A stretch of DNA of 64,000 bases from Acridotheres tristis (GCA_037013685.1 CM072891.1:8470501-8534500); one strand, 5' to 3'; positions 23,101 to 36,749 are shown, counted from the first letter of the stretch. Notes: generated from the sequence alone by a model not told the origin. Program-made: numbers and translations.

Positions 23101-26100
23101 ATAAGGTATCAAATACAGGAGTGGTGACTCACCTCACCAACTGCATCTTGCCGATGGCCTCACACCTTGTGAACTTTTAAAATTTATCTTTCAGTGTCTT
23201 ACCATTCATTTGTCATGTTGGCAGGAAATGGCCAGCAAAGAACACTAAGTACTATTATGGGGTCACTGAGGCTGAAGAGAAAATGTAGAAAATAGCAATA
23301 AATATAAAACTGCTGGTCTGTCTCTAAACACGCAGCTGGATAAATGGTCACTGTGAATATGTTTGCTCTCAGAAATACAGGTATTCTGTTGGTGTTAAGC
23401 AACTTCAGCTTCAAAGAAGAGCCTAAGGCAAAACGGTATGTTTCATTGTAGATGAGGAGGAAATAGGTGTTCAAAGGATGTTGGCTATTCTTGAACTGAA
23501 CATTCTGACTCAGAGGAAATGTAGATGTATAGAGAGGAGCCTAGAGAAGATGGAAGCTATTCCTCTACCTGGATTCAATAACACTTCCTGTTATGAAAAC
23601 ATGCCCAACTGTTTGTTTTCAGAAGATTTCAAATGCCCTGTTAGTGTACAGTGGAAAAATGTCAGAGTCAAGGGTTTTCCTTGGGTGTCCTCTGAAAGAG
23701 CTTGTGAAATGTGAGAAAATACCTTTTCAGGAATGTGAGTTACATGAGGACCATCCACCAGGCTTAATCTAAATGAAAGGTGAAGGTGATGTTTTCTGGA
23801 AAATTTACAGATAGAGGTATCTCTGTCTTGGTCTAGCAGACAACAGTGTTGTAAAGGAATCACTCAAATCTTCACTATGTCTTAGAAGGATAAATCTAAA
23901 TTTTCTCATTTGAAGAAAGGCACAAGTAGTGTTTCTAGGTGGGCAAAAGTAGGTTGCAGCGATAGAAACAGCCACAAGCAAATGCAAAGCCAATGTGTAA
24001 GGGTAACCCTAAAAATTGAAGGTGTTATGGGAGATGACAGTAAAGAGTTTTCCTTATGATTGAATATTAATTAGTGACATGGCTATTAACGATGACAGTA
24101 ATTAACAGAGGAAGGAAAGACTTGTCATTGTCCCAAGGGTGAGTAATCAGTCTTGGCAGGTGATAAATAATGGTTCAGCAAACTCAGCAGAAAGATAATC
24201 TGTCTGCCTCAGGACAACTGGAGAACAGCTATAACATCTTCCAGGCTCTTGGCAGCATTCAGGAATGACTTCATGTTTTTAACTGAGACAAATTAGATTT
24301 CCTGATCTCAAGTGCTGCTTATATTCTGGAGTGGCTGATCACAGTAATTCTGATTGAATCAGTGCCTTCAGTTTACTTACCCCTTTAAACCTTTCCTGCC
24401 CATTTAAACCTTTCTTATGAAGGGTGAGAGACTGGGGAGCCAGCGTTCAGCATTACTTGAATTTTTCATTGTTGCTTGATGGAAATGGAATAACTTCCTC
24501 AGAAGTGTCCTAGAGCTGGGGACATGATCATTCTATGTAAAAATGGAGTGAACTTAGTCCTAGGTCAGGAACTAAGTGTTGCTGCACATCTGGAAAGGGG
24601 TCATGCAGAAAGCCCTTCACCTCCTGTGAGCAAAGCAATGCAATATTGTAGATGATTGTCAGGTATCAGCTCTCACATTGCTTGGGAGTACAGTGTCTAA
24701 GGGATCACTGCAAGCCTGTAACCAGAGACCAAAATCAGGAAAAACAGTGGATTTTTTTTGTTTGGGGGATGAACTGAAAAACCAAGAAAGATTCTGGTTT
24801 TACTTGAACTGAGACAGCATTTTGTGAGATTTTTTGTTTCTGACAATACAGACGCACTGTAGTCTGAATCTTCTTGAATTAGAGTTCTAACCATAAATGT
24901 TGTGCTCTGTCTTCAAAATATTTTGTTTTTGTAAAAGGTAAAAGGGAGCACCCATGTTTATAAAATAGAGCATTTTATTAGCAAACTTGTCAAAACAACA
25001 TGGCTCTGAACATATTCCCCATATGTTATTCAGCTAACAGTGTTTACTAGATACCTTCTCATTTAATTTTGCACCCCTTGTGCGTATTTTTCTGAATAAA
25101 TTTATTGTTCAAAAAATGGCATGACCCCAGGATGCATCTGGCAAGGTACATCTAGTAGAGAAAAGCAAGTGCTGGCACCATTACCAAAGGCATTGTTTTG
25201 CTGTTTTGCAAGGAGCCAACGGCAGTTTTGGTGAGCTCAGTGCAAAGAAGTTGATTTAAATTTGAGAAGTTGCTGAATGTTGAATTATAGGGAGAGACCA
25301 CCTTAAGAGGACATAGGAAGAGTAGGGTTGGTTTAATGAGATGGAGGCAGGGAGACAAAGTGTCAGCCCTCTATAGAAGCACTCAGGAGAAACTGTCAAG
25401 GAAGAACAATCATTATTTTCCTTCAATAACAATACAGTTATAAAATGCATCTAAATTGCATATTAACAAACTTAGGTTGTGAAGTTACAGGAAGAGTTCA
25501 ATCTATTAAAAAAAATAAATTCTGGAATAACTTTCCAAATAGGATAGTGGCAACTGAAAATGCTCCTAGGTGAGGTTGGGAGGTGTGGAGAATGACTGTA
25601 CTGCTGAGAATACAAGATGGTGAGATTGGTCATTTAGTATCTGGTTTACTGATACCTTCAAGGCAGGTTGAGACAATGCCCAGTTGCTGCTTGTTGATCA
25701 CATCTGTTTGCCCAGTATTTCAGTGAAATCAGCTGCTTCCCTGAGCTTCAAGAGCCCTGCTGATTCCCTGCAGGGGACAGGTCTGTTGTTTCGCCTGCCT
25801 TGGGTGGGGAATGAGCTAGGTCAGGTCCATATTGCTGCCTGCTGCTGAAGCCTGACTGAAGAGGGTTTACTGGTGCTCTTTGTAGTGTTCTGGGTCAACT
25901 TCCATTGTCAGGGAAGTGGAAGCTGCTGTCCCCTCCTGTGTGGTGTAGAGCTCACGTTTTTAATGGGAATTTCACCTGTATGGAAGAGAGGGACCTGGGG
26001 CTCTAGCAGTGCCTGTTATCTCTCCCTGTGGCACATTGTGACTCCTGGCCTTTATTATATTTAAGGTTTGCTGAGAGAATGGGGATGCTTTGGGCCTGTG

Positions 26101-26228
26101 GAAAGCAAAATGTTCTTCTGGGTCAACCGTCGTGGTTATGCTGCTCCTTTCAGTCCCATCCATGTCTGAGCTCAGAAGTGCTCCACACAAATAAGGTCCT
26201 CTGGGGTTTGTTTTGCAAGCCTGAACCA
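17175..26228. other. Intron, no gene seen
   Basis: Apart from the 29-bp duplication at 21325, this holds short A-rich simple sequence (for example AACAAAACAAAACAAAACC near 22262) and ordinary intronic DNA. No exon could be supported. Confidence 0.6.
21325..21382. repeat. 29-bp tandem duplication
   Basis: A 29-bp unit starting GCTGTTGTAGCTTTGATGAT occurs twice in a row (21325-21353 and 21354-21382), identical over the first 27 bases of the unit. This is a recent local duplication within intron, with no coding context. Confidence 0.95.
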
Positions 26229-26343
26229 TATTGGATGGGGCTTTGAGCAGCCTGTTCTAGTGGGTCACATCCCTGCCCATGGCAGGGGAGTTGAAACTGG
26301 ATATATTTAGGTGCCTTCTAGCCCAAGCCAGTCTATTCTATGA
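26229..26343 (+). mobile_element. CR1 LINE 3' tail
   Basis: A short sense-oriented CR1 end includes TTGGATGGGGCTTTGAGCAG, CCATGGCAGGGGAGTTGAAA and the tail TCTATTCTATGA. It is heavily 5'-truncated. It lies about 1.1 kb upstream of the first RGS6 exon in the window. Confidence 0.85.
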
Positions 26344-27410
26344 AGTGTTACTGGGGCTATTGACCTACTGTATGTGAATGCAAATATTTCTGCAGAAACT
26401 GACTGTGTGCTGAGAAGGGCTTGATGTTATATCTGCATGCAGACATTGTTATGCCAACACGGCATTGTTAGGTTGTGATGAATGCTGGTGTAACTTAGTG
26501 TGGGTTTGCCATATTGTATCCAAGTGCCTTTGCTGATTGCCTTTGACTTTGGAGAGCTCCAGTTAGCTGACTTGTACACACCATTATGATTAATTTTAAG
26601 CTTAACTTTATGAGTATGTGATTTAACTAAATTTTGCTGCCTTGTCACAATGTGTTTTGGTAACAGCCCTTTCTGTTGAACAGTGACAAGTTTCCCTCTT
26701 CTGTGATCTCCATGCAAGCAACAGAGGTTGTATACATGCAGAGGATCAGTCCTAGAGAATCTGATGTTCTTTGTAAGATGGCAACAACTTTCATTATACT
26801 TGATGGGCTCTGAAAACCTAATGAACTTCGTGATGGATCTTAAAGACTCACTCTTCTCAGCCCCTGTTCAGTTTGTGTGATCACCACTAGGTGACTGCTC
26901 ACAGGGGCTGTGGCTACAGACACTCTGAATGCCACCTCCTTCTAAAAGACATTGCGTGTCTTTGACATAACCAAGACCTTCCTGTCTGTTTTTGACTGAT
27001 ATTTCAGTTCTATACATCCAGACATTACAGGTGTGAGGAGCCAGTAAATGCTCCTTCATCTCCTTGCTAACCAGTGCTTGCAGAAACTTAACTCTGTATG
27101 CTGAGGTGAGAGAGAAGAAAATGGAAGAGAACACTTACAGGGAACCATTAGATTTATATCTGACTTCAGGTACATCAAGTCTCCTATTGCACAGAAAGCT
27201 CCAGGAGACGTAGTATCTGTCAGTAACCATGTAGCTGCTGTGTGGCACAAGAAGGAAACTTTCTGAAACCTCACTGGAAATAAAAAGCAAAATGGAATAA
27301 AGTTCATGCCATGTTGTATCTGTCTCAATGCTATCTCTCTCTAGGGCACTCAAACCCTGTGGTCCTGGTGTCTAATATTTCTTAATTTTTTTTTTCATTT
27401 GTTTGTTAAG
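26344..27410 (+). other. RGS6: Intron 3' end before the first visible RGS6 exon
   Basis: This is the last kilobase of the long intron. It ends in a T-rich tract (CTTAATTTTTTTTTTCATTT) and the acceptor TTTGTTAAG at 27410. Nothing else was recognised. Confidence 0.7.
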
Positions 27411-27461
27411 GTTCTGATATTGTGCAGTGGCTTATGAAGAACCTCAGCATTGAGGATGCAG
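27411..27461 (+). CDS. RGS6: RGS6 exon, middle of DEP domain
   Basis: This is the first RGS6 exon in the window, 51 nt. It begins with the last two bases of a Gly codon and reads SDIVQWLMKNLSIEDA before ending on the first base of a codon. DIVQWLMKNL is the characteristic helix of the R7-family DEP domain, which helps target the complex to membrane anchors. The acceptor is TTTGTTAAG after a T-rich tract and the donor is G/GTAAGG. The preceding exon, which should end ...G, was not found upstream. Peptide codons 1-16, codon 17 split. Confidence 0.93.
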
Positions 27462-28860
27462 GTAAGGTGACCACAGCTGGGGAGAAATAGGTGCTCCATC
27501 TGTATTGTGTGTGCCATTGGACAGTAAATATATATTGCTGCAGTCTAAAATGCCAGTAAAAGAACATGATTGATTTAAGCATTGGAGGGAAGGAGGAGGT
27601 AAAGTGTTGAGTCAGCATCTTAATTAAGTGTAATGACTTAGACTGCAACATACTGAAAAACCATTGCAGGAATTTTAGCCTGTCTGTGAAACTGTTGCTC
27701 CCTACAGAAGACTGATTTTAGATTTTGTTCCTAAACTTCAGAAAAGAAGCTGGTGGATGTGTGTGGTTAAGCAGGCAAATGCAGTGTCAGGTTTTCATGG
27801 TGTGAAGAAACGTGGCAACAGCTGACAGGACATAGTGTCTGTGTCATTCCTGGCAAGGGTCATAGAATCTGGCAATGGTTTTTAATTTATCCAAAAGAGC
27901 AAATAGATAAATCAGCAGATAGATAAATAGATAATCAGCCATAAAGAGTGATCAGTGCATGGGCACAAATAGCTCACTCTTCAGAGAAACGAAAATCATT
28001 TAGGCAAGTGAAGACCTATTGAGAAAAAGGGAAGAAAAGATCTGCAGGTCCAGAAGCTTCTTTTCCTTTTCAGGAAACGGAAAAAATCCAGAATATCACC
28101 TACCAGTTTTTAAGCTGCCCTTCTGTCACCATGTAAAAACAAGATAGAGGCAGTGTTGAATCACCCAGCAGGGAATCCCTGTACACCCATACCTTCTCAT
28201 GAGTCCTGTCAGGTCCCAAATGTAAATTTCAGCTTCAGACAACAGCTTTATTATCTATCTGGACATGCATGAGCAGATGATTTTTCAGCTCTGTGAAAGA
28301 TGATGCAGCTTTTGACAGCTGGCATTGCTTGAAAATCCAGGCAGATGTGCCTCTGCATTGGGGAAGGTTGCCTGGGCAGCGCTAGGATATGTAACTCCCC
28401 TTTGCAACATTTTCTCTAACAAAGGGCAGTGCTGCAGTGTGAGGATGTGTCTTTATGAATAAATATCCTGCTAGTGAACCGGTGTTGCAGGTGCTTGTTG
28501 GATTTGGAGGAAGCAAGTGAGGTTCACTGATGGAACAGGCTTCTTGTCAGCTGTCACCTGTGGTGGATAATGTACTTTGAAATGCATTCTGTACTATAGA
28601 GCTGAACTGGTGCATGTATTTTGTAAATAAAAAACTAACAGGTTAAACATTTGAGCAGTGCTTCACCTGTATTGTAAGGCTGATTTCTGCACTTCTGCTT
28701 TGCAGGGTTTGGTTGGAAGAAGTAGGGATGTGGTGTGGGTACAGAGAGGCATGTGGGCACCAGATTTCACATGAGTCATCACCAGAGCTGCAATTGAAAG
28801 CAGAGAAATGCACAGTGCATGTCTTGTTGACACATCCCTGCTGTTTTTTCTCTTTCACAG
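27462..28860 (+). other. RGS6: RGS6 intron
   Basis: A 1.4-kb intron splitting the DEP domain, GTAAGG...TTTCACAG. It holds the imperfect GATA microsatellite and nothing else recognised. Confidence 0.85.
27898..27945. repeat. Imperfect GATA-rich microsatellite
   Basis: Several GATA and GATAAAT-type words lie in about 50 bp (CAGATAGATAAATAGATAAT). The run is degenerate and short, in the first RGS6 intron downstream of the exon at 27411. Confidence 0.7.
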
Positions 28861-28967
28861 GGGAAGCAATACACTTGGGAAGTCTTATTGCTGCACAGGG
28901 TTATGTCTTTCCCATCTCAGACCATGTCCTTACCCTGAAAGATGACGGGACGTTCTATCGTTTTCAG
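28861..28967 (+). CDS. RGS6: RGS6 exon, C-terminal part of DEP domain
   Basis: This 107-nt exon encodes [20 protein letters not shown] and continues through [13 protein letters not shown], the end of the DEP domain (partial-peptide residues 17-52). The acceptor is a strong pyrimidine tract ending TTTCACAG. The next exon starts in phase 0, so the productive donor is CAG/GTTGGT at 28968. A stronger-looking GTGAGC donor lies only 4 nt downstream and would shift the frame. The exon lies about 1.4 kb after the preceding one. Confidence 0.95.
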
Positions 28968-31246
28968 GTTGGTGAGCACCTTCTTCTGTCCCTGCAGTGA
29001 CACTGCTGAAATCACCCACTCTTTATACCTAAGCAGCCATTAGGTCTGTGAAGCCAGGGATTGAGGCTATCTTCATAGAAGCCTTAGGAAATTAAGAAGT
29101 CACTTCAAAAAAATTTGCTTTAGAATCCCAAATCACTCTCATCTACCTTCTGACTTAGTTTTTTACATAAATGAATGGCTATGGCTTGTGACAATTTTTG
29201 ATACCTGAATTCACGGCTGTTTTACTCCGATTTGAACTAAACCAGGAGAAAGAAGATGGATTTCAGGTTCTAACTCTGAAGTAGAATTAAGTTACCATTC
29301 TCCTGTGCAAAATGGACCAGGGGCAAACTTAGGACCTGGGCATTCTAGCTTTGGCACAGCAGAAAATTCAAATTTTTATCTTCTCTTGCTTACAGATTGG
29401 TGTGGGAGAGGGCAAGCTTAAGGCTTTGGCTCTTCTACAAAGGATGTGTAACCTTGGCAATCACCTAAACTGGGAGATCTCTGGGAACACCTCAGTGTTC
29501 CTGTGCCTCCAGATGTGCTGAATTTTTAAAGCAGCCTGTGCTTGAGTTTCATGCCCTGTTCAAAATCTGCCACTGTCAACTTGCTAGATAACTGAGTGCT
29601 TGTACTGCAACAGCTCCTTCTGAACTGATTGTATAACTTTAGAAGAAGCAGTAAGTCCAAACTTGGAGTCCTACTGCCTCATCCTGCTGGTTGAATTTGT
29701 GTTTTTTCTGTTATGTGATTTCAGCCAGCTTCCTTATCTTTCCTGTCACCTCTCTTCTGTTCACCCTCCTGTTCCTTCTTTACATTTTTTTACTCTTTTT
29801 TAGCTTTTATTTGAAAAGCCAGTTCTGCTCTTTACATCTGATGTTGCAGCTGCTCAAGCTCACTGCTGATGTGGTATTGTGTTATCATATGTGACCAGTG
29901 TCATGGTGGAAAAAGAAGCCCAGGAGATCACAGATGTCCTCTTATCTCACCCCACCTTCTGGTTGCAAGGCATCATTCAGACTCAGATTTTTCATTACAA
30001 TTCCCTTTCTTTTCTGAAAGTCCTGAACCTCCTGTCGTGTAAGACACAACAGAAGCAGGGGTAATACTGATTGCCCATTTAGCTGTATTTTTCTCTGTTT
30101 TGAAAGAATGGCACTCTAAGAACTTGTCCTGTGCAGTTATCAGGAGCTACATTTCCATATAACTTAATTTCTTTTTATTGTTTTAAGCCTGTGTAAACCA
30201 CATCATTGAACTGACTGCTTATTGACTTTTCTTTCCTTTGTCTTTTCTTACAATTTTTACATATTCTTTGCCTGCTTCCATTTTCTCCAACACACCTCCT
30301 TAGCTGTTCTCTGCAAAAATAACCTGATAGAATCATGCTTCCTTTCCATTACTCTCCTCTTGCTACTTTTTACTTCAACATCAGTCCCTCCTTTAACAGT
30401 AGCTCTTTATCTTCTGAAATTCATAAGATACGTATCAGTGAGGAGCATTGAACCCCGTATTGTTTGAATCCTCCATGTTTTCTCACTGTACTTTGGTGGA
30501 AGGAATAATCTCTGTGTTAATGTCCTATGCCCATCTGTAGCATTGCATCAGTAAAGCAATGTGTAATCAGTAAAGCATCAGTGTTCTGTAATTTGTGTGA
30601 TCGCTGGTATGTTATTTTTCATTCATGTTAAAACTGAAATACAGTCACGTCTAGTTACAGCTTGTAATTAATTGTAGCAACTGCAATATGCAGACCTGGA
30701 TAGAAAACAAAACCACGAAGTTTAGCAGGACTTCTGCTTTCCGAATGACTCTAAACAGCTGAGTTTTTACCTCTGCCGTCTGTTACAACTGAAAAGGAAA
30801 TTGTTTTGTAGTCTGCCAACCACATTGGTATCTGCTCCAGAAAAGCAAGGGGTATGTAGCAGATAGATAAGACCGCAAGGTTTCTCATGTGCTTAAAAAA
30901 ATAAAACTATTCAGGTTGGCTGTGAATTCCTGGGGAAAGAGGAGCTTCTGGGGATAGTGGATAAGAGGTCCACATTCAGATAAGCTGGCAACACTGTCTG
31001 AAATTTCATCAGAACGCTGGACATCCTCCTCAAAGGTGCTTGCATTACAGCTTCTCTATCTACCTGCAGCGAGGAATATTAAAGGTTTTTGCAGCATCCT
31101 CACTTTTACTGAAATCTGTAGCAGTGCCCTGAGGGCAGAATCTGGGTGATAGATTTTGTGATTCTTCTTTTTGTACTTGTAATGTTTTTCTGCATCTGAA
31201 TCAGTTTTCATCTCGTAATTACAAAAATGTGTATGTTTTTTCTTAG
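28968..31246 (+). other. RGS6: RGS6 intron
   Basis: A 2.3-kb intron from GTTGGT to TTTTCTTAG. It contains pyrimidine-rich stretches around 29690-29810 and 30215-30300. No repeat family or gene was recognised. Confidence 0.85.
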
Positions 31247-31298
31247 GCTCCATACTTTTGGCCTTCAAACTGCTGGGAACCAGAAAACACAGATTATG
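31247..31298 (+). CDS. RGS6: RGS6 exon, start of DHEX linker
   Basis: This 52-nt exon encodes APYFWPSNCWEPENTDY plus the first base of the next codon (residues 53-69, 70 split). The aromatic motif after the DEP domain is typical of R7-family RGS proteins and starts the helical DHEX extension that packs against the DEP domain. The acceptor is TTTTTTCTTAG and the donor is G/GTGAGA. Confidence 0.95.
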
Positions 31299-33723
31299 GT
31301 GAGACTATGATTGTTTCATTATAGAAAGTTAGTTTGTGTTGGAAACAGTTGTCCTTAAAATAATTACTGTTGGCCATCTACACCCTTCATGTACAGAGTT
31401 TCTTTTCAGATGGCAACATGAGAGGCAGATCTGTGCCCATCTCAAATGCACAGATTGAAACCCTGGGATGTCTCAAGTCCCCTGGAGCTGCAGCCATTGA
31501 GCTCAGTGGGGCCAGGGTTTTGCCATCCATTACCTCCATTCTCCCATAGCCCTGTTCATTTCAGCAGGATTTGTGGCAAGCAGAATACTGGTTCTTGGGA
31601 CTCTTAAATAATATCAATATTGCTTTTGTGGGAGACTATCTTCTGATCTGTTGCTGAATCTGTTATGTGGATCAATAAAATTTACTTCACCTGGGCACTT
31701 ATCTGAATGATCAATAAACCAGTACATAACTAACAGCAACCCAAAGTTAAAAGTTCTCTGATGCATGACATCAGACTTACTTTCCCATTTTTTTAAGATT
31801 ACCAGATGATACAGTAAAAGAGAAGACTGAACATGGTTTATGAGTTAATAAAGTGCAACATGGTGTTTTAAACATGTGAGTGCCTGCAGACAGGGATAAT
31901 ACATAAAGAAAATATGTCAGTGTTGTTATCTTTAGCTGTCTGTGTGCAACATTGCTGTCTCTTCCAGAACTGCACTGCTTTCACAGTTAAATGATAAAAT
32001 TAATTGTTGCATCCTGGTGCGGCTTTGGAAGAGGAAGTGTATCCATGTGTGCAGTCATAAAATGGGAGCTTCTGGAAGTCCTTTATCTTGTAACCTAAGA
32101 CTGGTTTAGCACTCCTCCCTGAATAATCAGTTTGGGCTTTTTTTCCTTCCCGTCTAATAATTACTCATCATTAGGGACTCTGGAAAGAATTGCTGGGGTG
32201 AAGAAGTAGCCTGGAATGGTGTGTGTCATGTGATTGTTCATTTGCAGTCCTCATCTGCACATGAGTAGACTTACATGTTTATCCCAGTGAGGGAATGGTT
32301 AAGGAGAAAACACAATGCTGTTTTATATTTGCAAAAAAGATTTCTAGATTTTACAGTCATCCTATATTTCTGTGTGAACTGTGCCTAATATGTATTCTGT
32401 AAATACCAGAAAAATAGTGTGAAGAGGGAAGTTCTGGGTTTTTTCTGCATTATCAGATAAATAATTGGTTTTGGCAGTCAGATTGTTGTGCTGCAATGGC
32501 ATTGCTTGGAGCAGTACACCCCAAAATAAAGCCTCTATGAGCTGACCCACAGCTGGACAAGCTTGAACTGCATTAGCTCTGAGCTCTGTAGTGACAGATT
32601 TTCATCTGTCCCAGAAACCTCTAACATATGCTTATAATCAGACTTTGCATATCAGAGGCCTGTACAGATGGAGTCTTCCCAGGAATTAATCCCAAACTAG
32701 CAGTAGACCCAAATAAAACTGAAATCCCAGCAGCACTTCATACCTTTTTTTTTATTTGCATGTGTCCACTTACAGGAGAGGAACTAACTTGCTAATGGCA
32801 GTTCACTGTCTTGCATGAAAAAACACTGTGAGACAGCTGACTCTCACTTCATTTGGTGTCATAAGTGCCTTACAGAGAAAACTGCCCTTGAGATGCATAA
32901 ATATAAATGAACTGGTCATCTCTGGTTACAGTGCATAATACTGGCTCATTATATGCATGTTAAAATTACAGAAACAGCACAGAATGGAATTACGTGAGTA
33001 GCACTGGGCCTCTATTGAAAGTTCAGACCTGACTGTATACCCCAAGTGTGCTGTGGACCTTGTGTTTCAGCCTCTAATGGAAATGGGGTGAGCTTAGGAG
33101 ATCCATGTGGGGCTTTCCCAGAAGGCAGCCTGGGACTGGTTTGGTGGTGTGTGCTGGGCTCATCTTGACCCTCAGAATCCCAAACCACATCAGTTTCAGC
33201 AGCCTCTGCCTATAGCAAAATGTGACAAGGCTTCTCTTAAATATTTGAAATATGTAAGAACAAGAGGATGGAGCATATTAAAAAATGCTCAGATCATGCT
33301 TTTAAGATCTGGCCCATATTTCTTTTCATGTCAATATCCTTATTTATTTTTTTCTTAGCAGAAAAGAAATGCAGGGATGATTACTTTGGCATGCGTATTC
33401 CCAAACTGCTTAGGGAAACAGGTTGCTAATGCTGTATTTTTCGCCAGACCCAGAAGCAATTGTGCCTTTCTTGGTCATCTTGTTAGGTCCTGGCATCTGC
33501 TGTCAGGAGATGTCCCAGATGTTTAGGGCCTCTGAGATTAGTCATAAGCAATGTCAGCTGGGTGTCCAGCCCTCTCATTCCTTGATTCATGTTGCTGTCT
33601 GATGAAAACAAACAGTCTATGGACTACTTTTTTTCCTCCTTTTCTTTTCTTATTTTTTTTTTTTTTAAGACCTAGTACTAATAATCTGTCTGTAATTGTT
33701 TTCAATTCTGTTTCTCCCTTTAG
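31299..33723 (+). other. RGS6: RGS6 intron
   Basis: A 2.4-kb intron from GTGAGA to TTTAG with a strong T-rich tract near 33625-33667. No gene was recognised. Confidence 0.85.
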
Positions 33724-33788
33724 CCATCTATCTTTGCAAACGGACCATGCAGAACAAAGCTAGGCTGGAGCTGGCGGATTATGAAGCC
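33724..33788 (+). CDS. RGS6: RGS6 exon, DHEX linker
   Basis: This 65-nt exon completes an Ala codon and encodes [21 protein letters not shown] (given here as two parts: [10 protein letters not shown] and [11 protein letters not shown]), residues 70-91. It is part of the basic, helical DHEX region. The acceptor follows a TTTCTCCCTTTAG tract and the donor is GTAGGT. The stretch just upstream (about 33610-33667) is strongly T-rich and includes a long T run. Confidence 0.95.
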
Positions 33789-36749
33789 GTAGGTACACTG
33801 CTGCTAGAGTTTAAAGCTGGGGGGTGCAGAGATAGCTTTGCTTGCCAACTGAATGCTGCCATTTTGTGCTTTGGGGTCAGCCTTTACTGTATCTTCTTCT
33901 TAGTTGCCAGAACTGTGTGAAGGTTGATATGAAGACAGCATCAGGAACATGATTGATGAATGTCCCTGGCTTTGCAGTGTCCCACATTAAAGCATCTGCT
34001 GTATAATGAGCCCTTCAAGACTGAGGCAAATCACACAGAGGTTTAGCTTGGTGTGTCCTGTTTTCAGTTAGGAATTCCTGGTTTGCATAGCAGATTTCAG
34101 CACAGGAAAATGATGGATTTTCAGGTGTGCCATTGTGCAATTAAATTGTTTATGACACATCTAGTTGCAAAAGTTCTCAGATATTAGACTTGGAACATTT
34201 TCAATATGCCATATGAAAAACATCACTGAACTTTCTTTAGAGCATGTTTTCTGATATGGAGTTACTATTAATAAAAATATCCCAAACTTTGGTGTCAGAC
34301 TGCAGGGTGGAGAGGAGTAGACAGATGGAGGCAGGAGGGGCAGGGTATTACTTTGAATACCAGCAGTGTATCACTCTGAGCAGCTAAACTTTTCTTTCTA
34401 TCATATTGACTTTCTTCTGTTTACTTGCTCAACAGTGTAATAGCAGAATTTTATACATGGAGTTTTTCATTGGAAGGTTTATTTACAAAGTTGGTTCTAG
34501 TTGACTTAGTGTGGTCACGTTTGTTACAATGAAAACATTTGTGTTGCATATATTTGCATATATTTTACAGTGGTATTTGTTTGGTTTTTTCCAAGATTGA
34601 AGTTTTGCCTTCTTCCTTACCTTCTGCATTTGGAACATTTGTGCACGTGCAGAGACACGTTCATGCCATTTGGTCCTTTCAGTGCAGAGCATGCAAAAAT
34701 TGCCACTTATCTAGTCCACCCTAGAAATGCATTCCAACTTCCCAAGAGTTCTAATCTCATACAGGCACAAAGGAAGGAATATAACAACCTGCATGCACTT
34801 ACATGTCTTTTTGCTGAGTTTTCTCTTCTGCATATTGTTGATTTTATTAGTAAAACCATTAAAATTGCTCACATCCAACCAATTAACTGTAAGTACTCCG
34901 AAGATCTATCATAAAGCAACAAAAGGCTGTTCAGCAGTGCACATACTCCCACACACATGCAGTGAGGCTGTGGCTAAGTACTTTTGCACATTGTTGCCTA
35001 CTGAGAGTAGCAATGCTCCAGTGATGGTAAATAATTAGATCTTGGCAGTCTCTCATTTTCCTTGTGAATATTGCATTGCACAATTAGAGGTTACTTCTGC
35101 ATTCAAACTTTGTTCTCTTAATTAGAGACGTTCAGATAAGAATGGCACCAAGTCTTCCTAAGCATTATGGGAGCTGAAGCAGGTCCAGCAAGGGATGTAA
35201 GCTCAGCACAAGTGAGAGAAACAGGCTTGCAGGAGTGAGAAGCAGCCTTTCTCACATTTTTGGAGATGCAGGATGAGAATTCTTCTCCATAGAAATCAGC
35301 AGTGACCTGGAGCTTCAAGAGAGGCTCTACAAAGCATCTCAAGGGACATTTCGTTTGTAGGTTCTGCTTGCAGCATTTACAGGCAGTCCCCTCAGCCTGT
35401 TTATATTGATTAGAGCAGGGGTCTTGATGATATGATTAAGCTCGTATAGTTGCATTCAGGTTTTTTATAATTGGTCAAACATAAGCACAATTCAAATACA
35501 GCTTCATCTGGTGATGTTTCATTGGCTTTAGCATATTTACTCCAGAGGGCACATGTGAACATAATTTAAAACAAAATAAAAATCATGAAAAAAAACCCAC
35601 AAAAATTTGTGTTACAGATAATTACAAGTTGTTCTACTTTGTAGCCACAGTTAAGGAAATCATCGCAGTTCAGTACAGCTGTAAATCATTTGTTTGACTG
35701 TTTTCCACCATGTGTACAGACTGAAACTGTTACATGGACTTGGTGGTAACAGGGCCAAGCTTTATGCCTTGTGTTATACAAGCGTTTAAAGTCAATGATA
35801 GGAAGATTTCTTCTTGCATTTAAATGCATGTACCTGGAAAAAGTTTCTTGAAATAAAGGTAATAAGTGTAAAGAGAACAAGAGTAGAACTACAAGTGTTT
35901 GTTTTCACTGTAAATTTGAAACAGTTGAACCAGCTGTAATGGAGAAGAACATCCTGTTAATTGTGACACAGGCCTCTTTTCTTCGGGAGGGTATGGATAT
36001 ATAACTTCAGGGTACTATTTAAGCCTGAAATTCCAGCCATATTCTGAGTTTAACCTCGAGCTGAGATGATGCCACATCCACATCCAAACGTTCAGATCAC
36101 TGCACTCTCTGTAATGGGTCTGGACCAGAGCTCTTACTTCAGATGTAGAGCAAAGCTGCATCTGGAGCCATTCTTTGCAGTAAGTGTGTTCATTGTTCAG
36201 ACAAACAAGCTATTTCCTTTTGTGAATCATCCTGGCAATCCTCAGCCTTCAGTACTATGCAGCTGCATAATGCTCTCAGCAGTGACCAGGACTGAGCAAA
36301 GCAGGGGATGCTCAGGCTTTGCACCTTCACAAAAGCCTGAAGAGAAAAGAACAGTGCAGAGAGGAAAGGAAAGTGAGGATGAGAGGGAAACGTGCAGCTG
36401 GCAGCCATCTGCTCTCAGAAATGAAAGTCATCAGCTTCACAAAGCTTCTCAGTGTTATCTTTTGGGAACAAGTCCATAATTTTTTTCATACTAGAGCTCA
36501 AGCTGTCTTCATCACACTCCATTACTTATCCCTGGCAAGGCCCTTCGGGTTGCAGCCCAAAAAAGATGTGTTACAGCCTTGCTTTCCCTGCAATATAGTT
36601 CACCTGAAAGCAATACCAACTGCCATGTCTTTAGTTTCTCAGTTTAAAAAAAAAGGAATAAAATAAATACCCACTATGCTAAACGTGCTCTCAAGCAATT
36701 GTTGTAGTTACAGAAATTAGTTGTTCTTATTATTTTCATCTTTTGACAG
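33789..36749 (+). other. RGS6: RGS6 intron
   Basis: A 3.0-kb intron from GTAGGT to TTGACAG. An open frame at 36066-36479 has no recognisable family and no splice or promoter support. Confidence 0.85.

Noticed and set aside
36066..36479. 137-codon open frame in an RGS6 intron
   Set aside because: No family resemblance and no splice or promoter support. Length is within chance for this much sequence.
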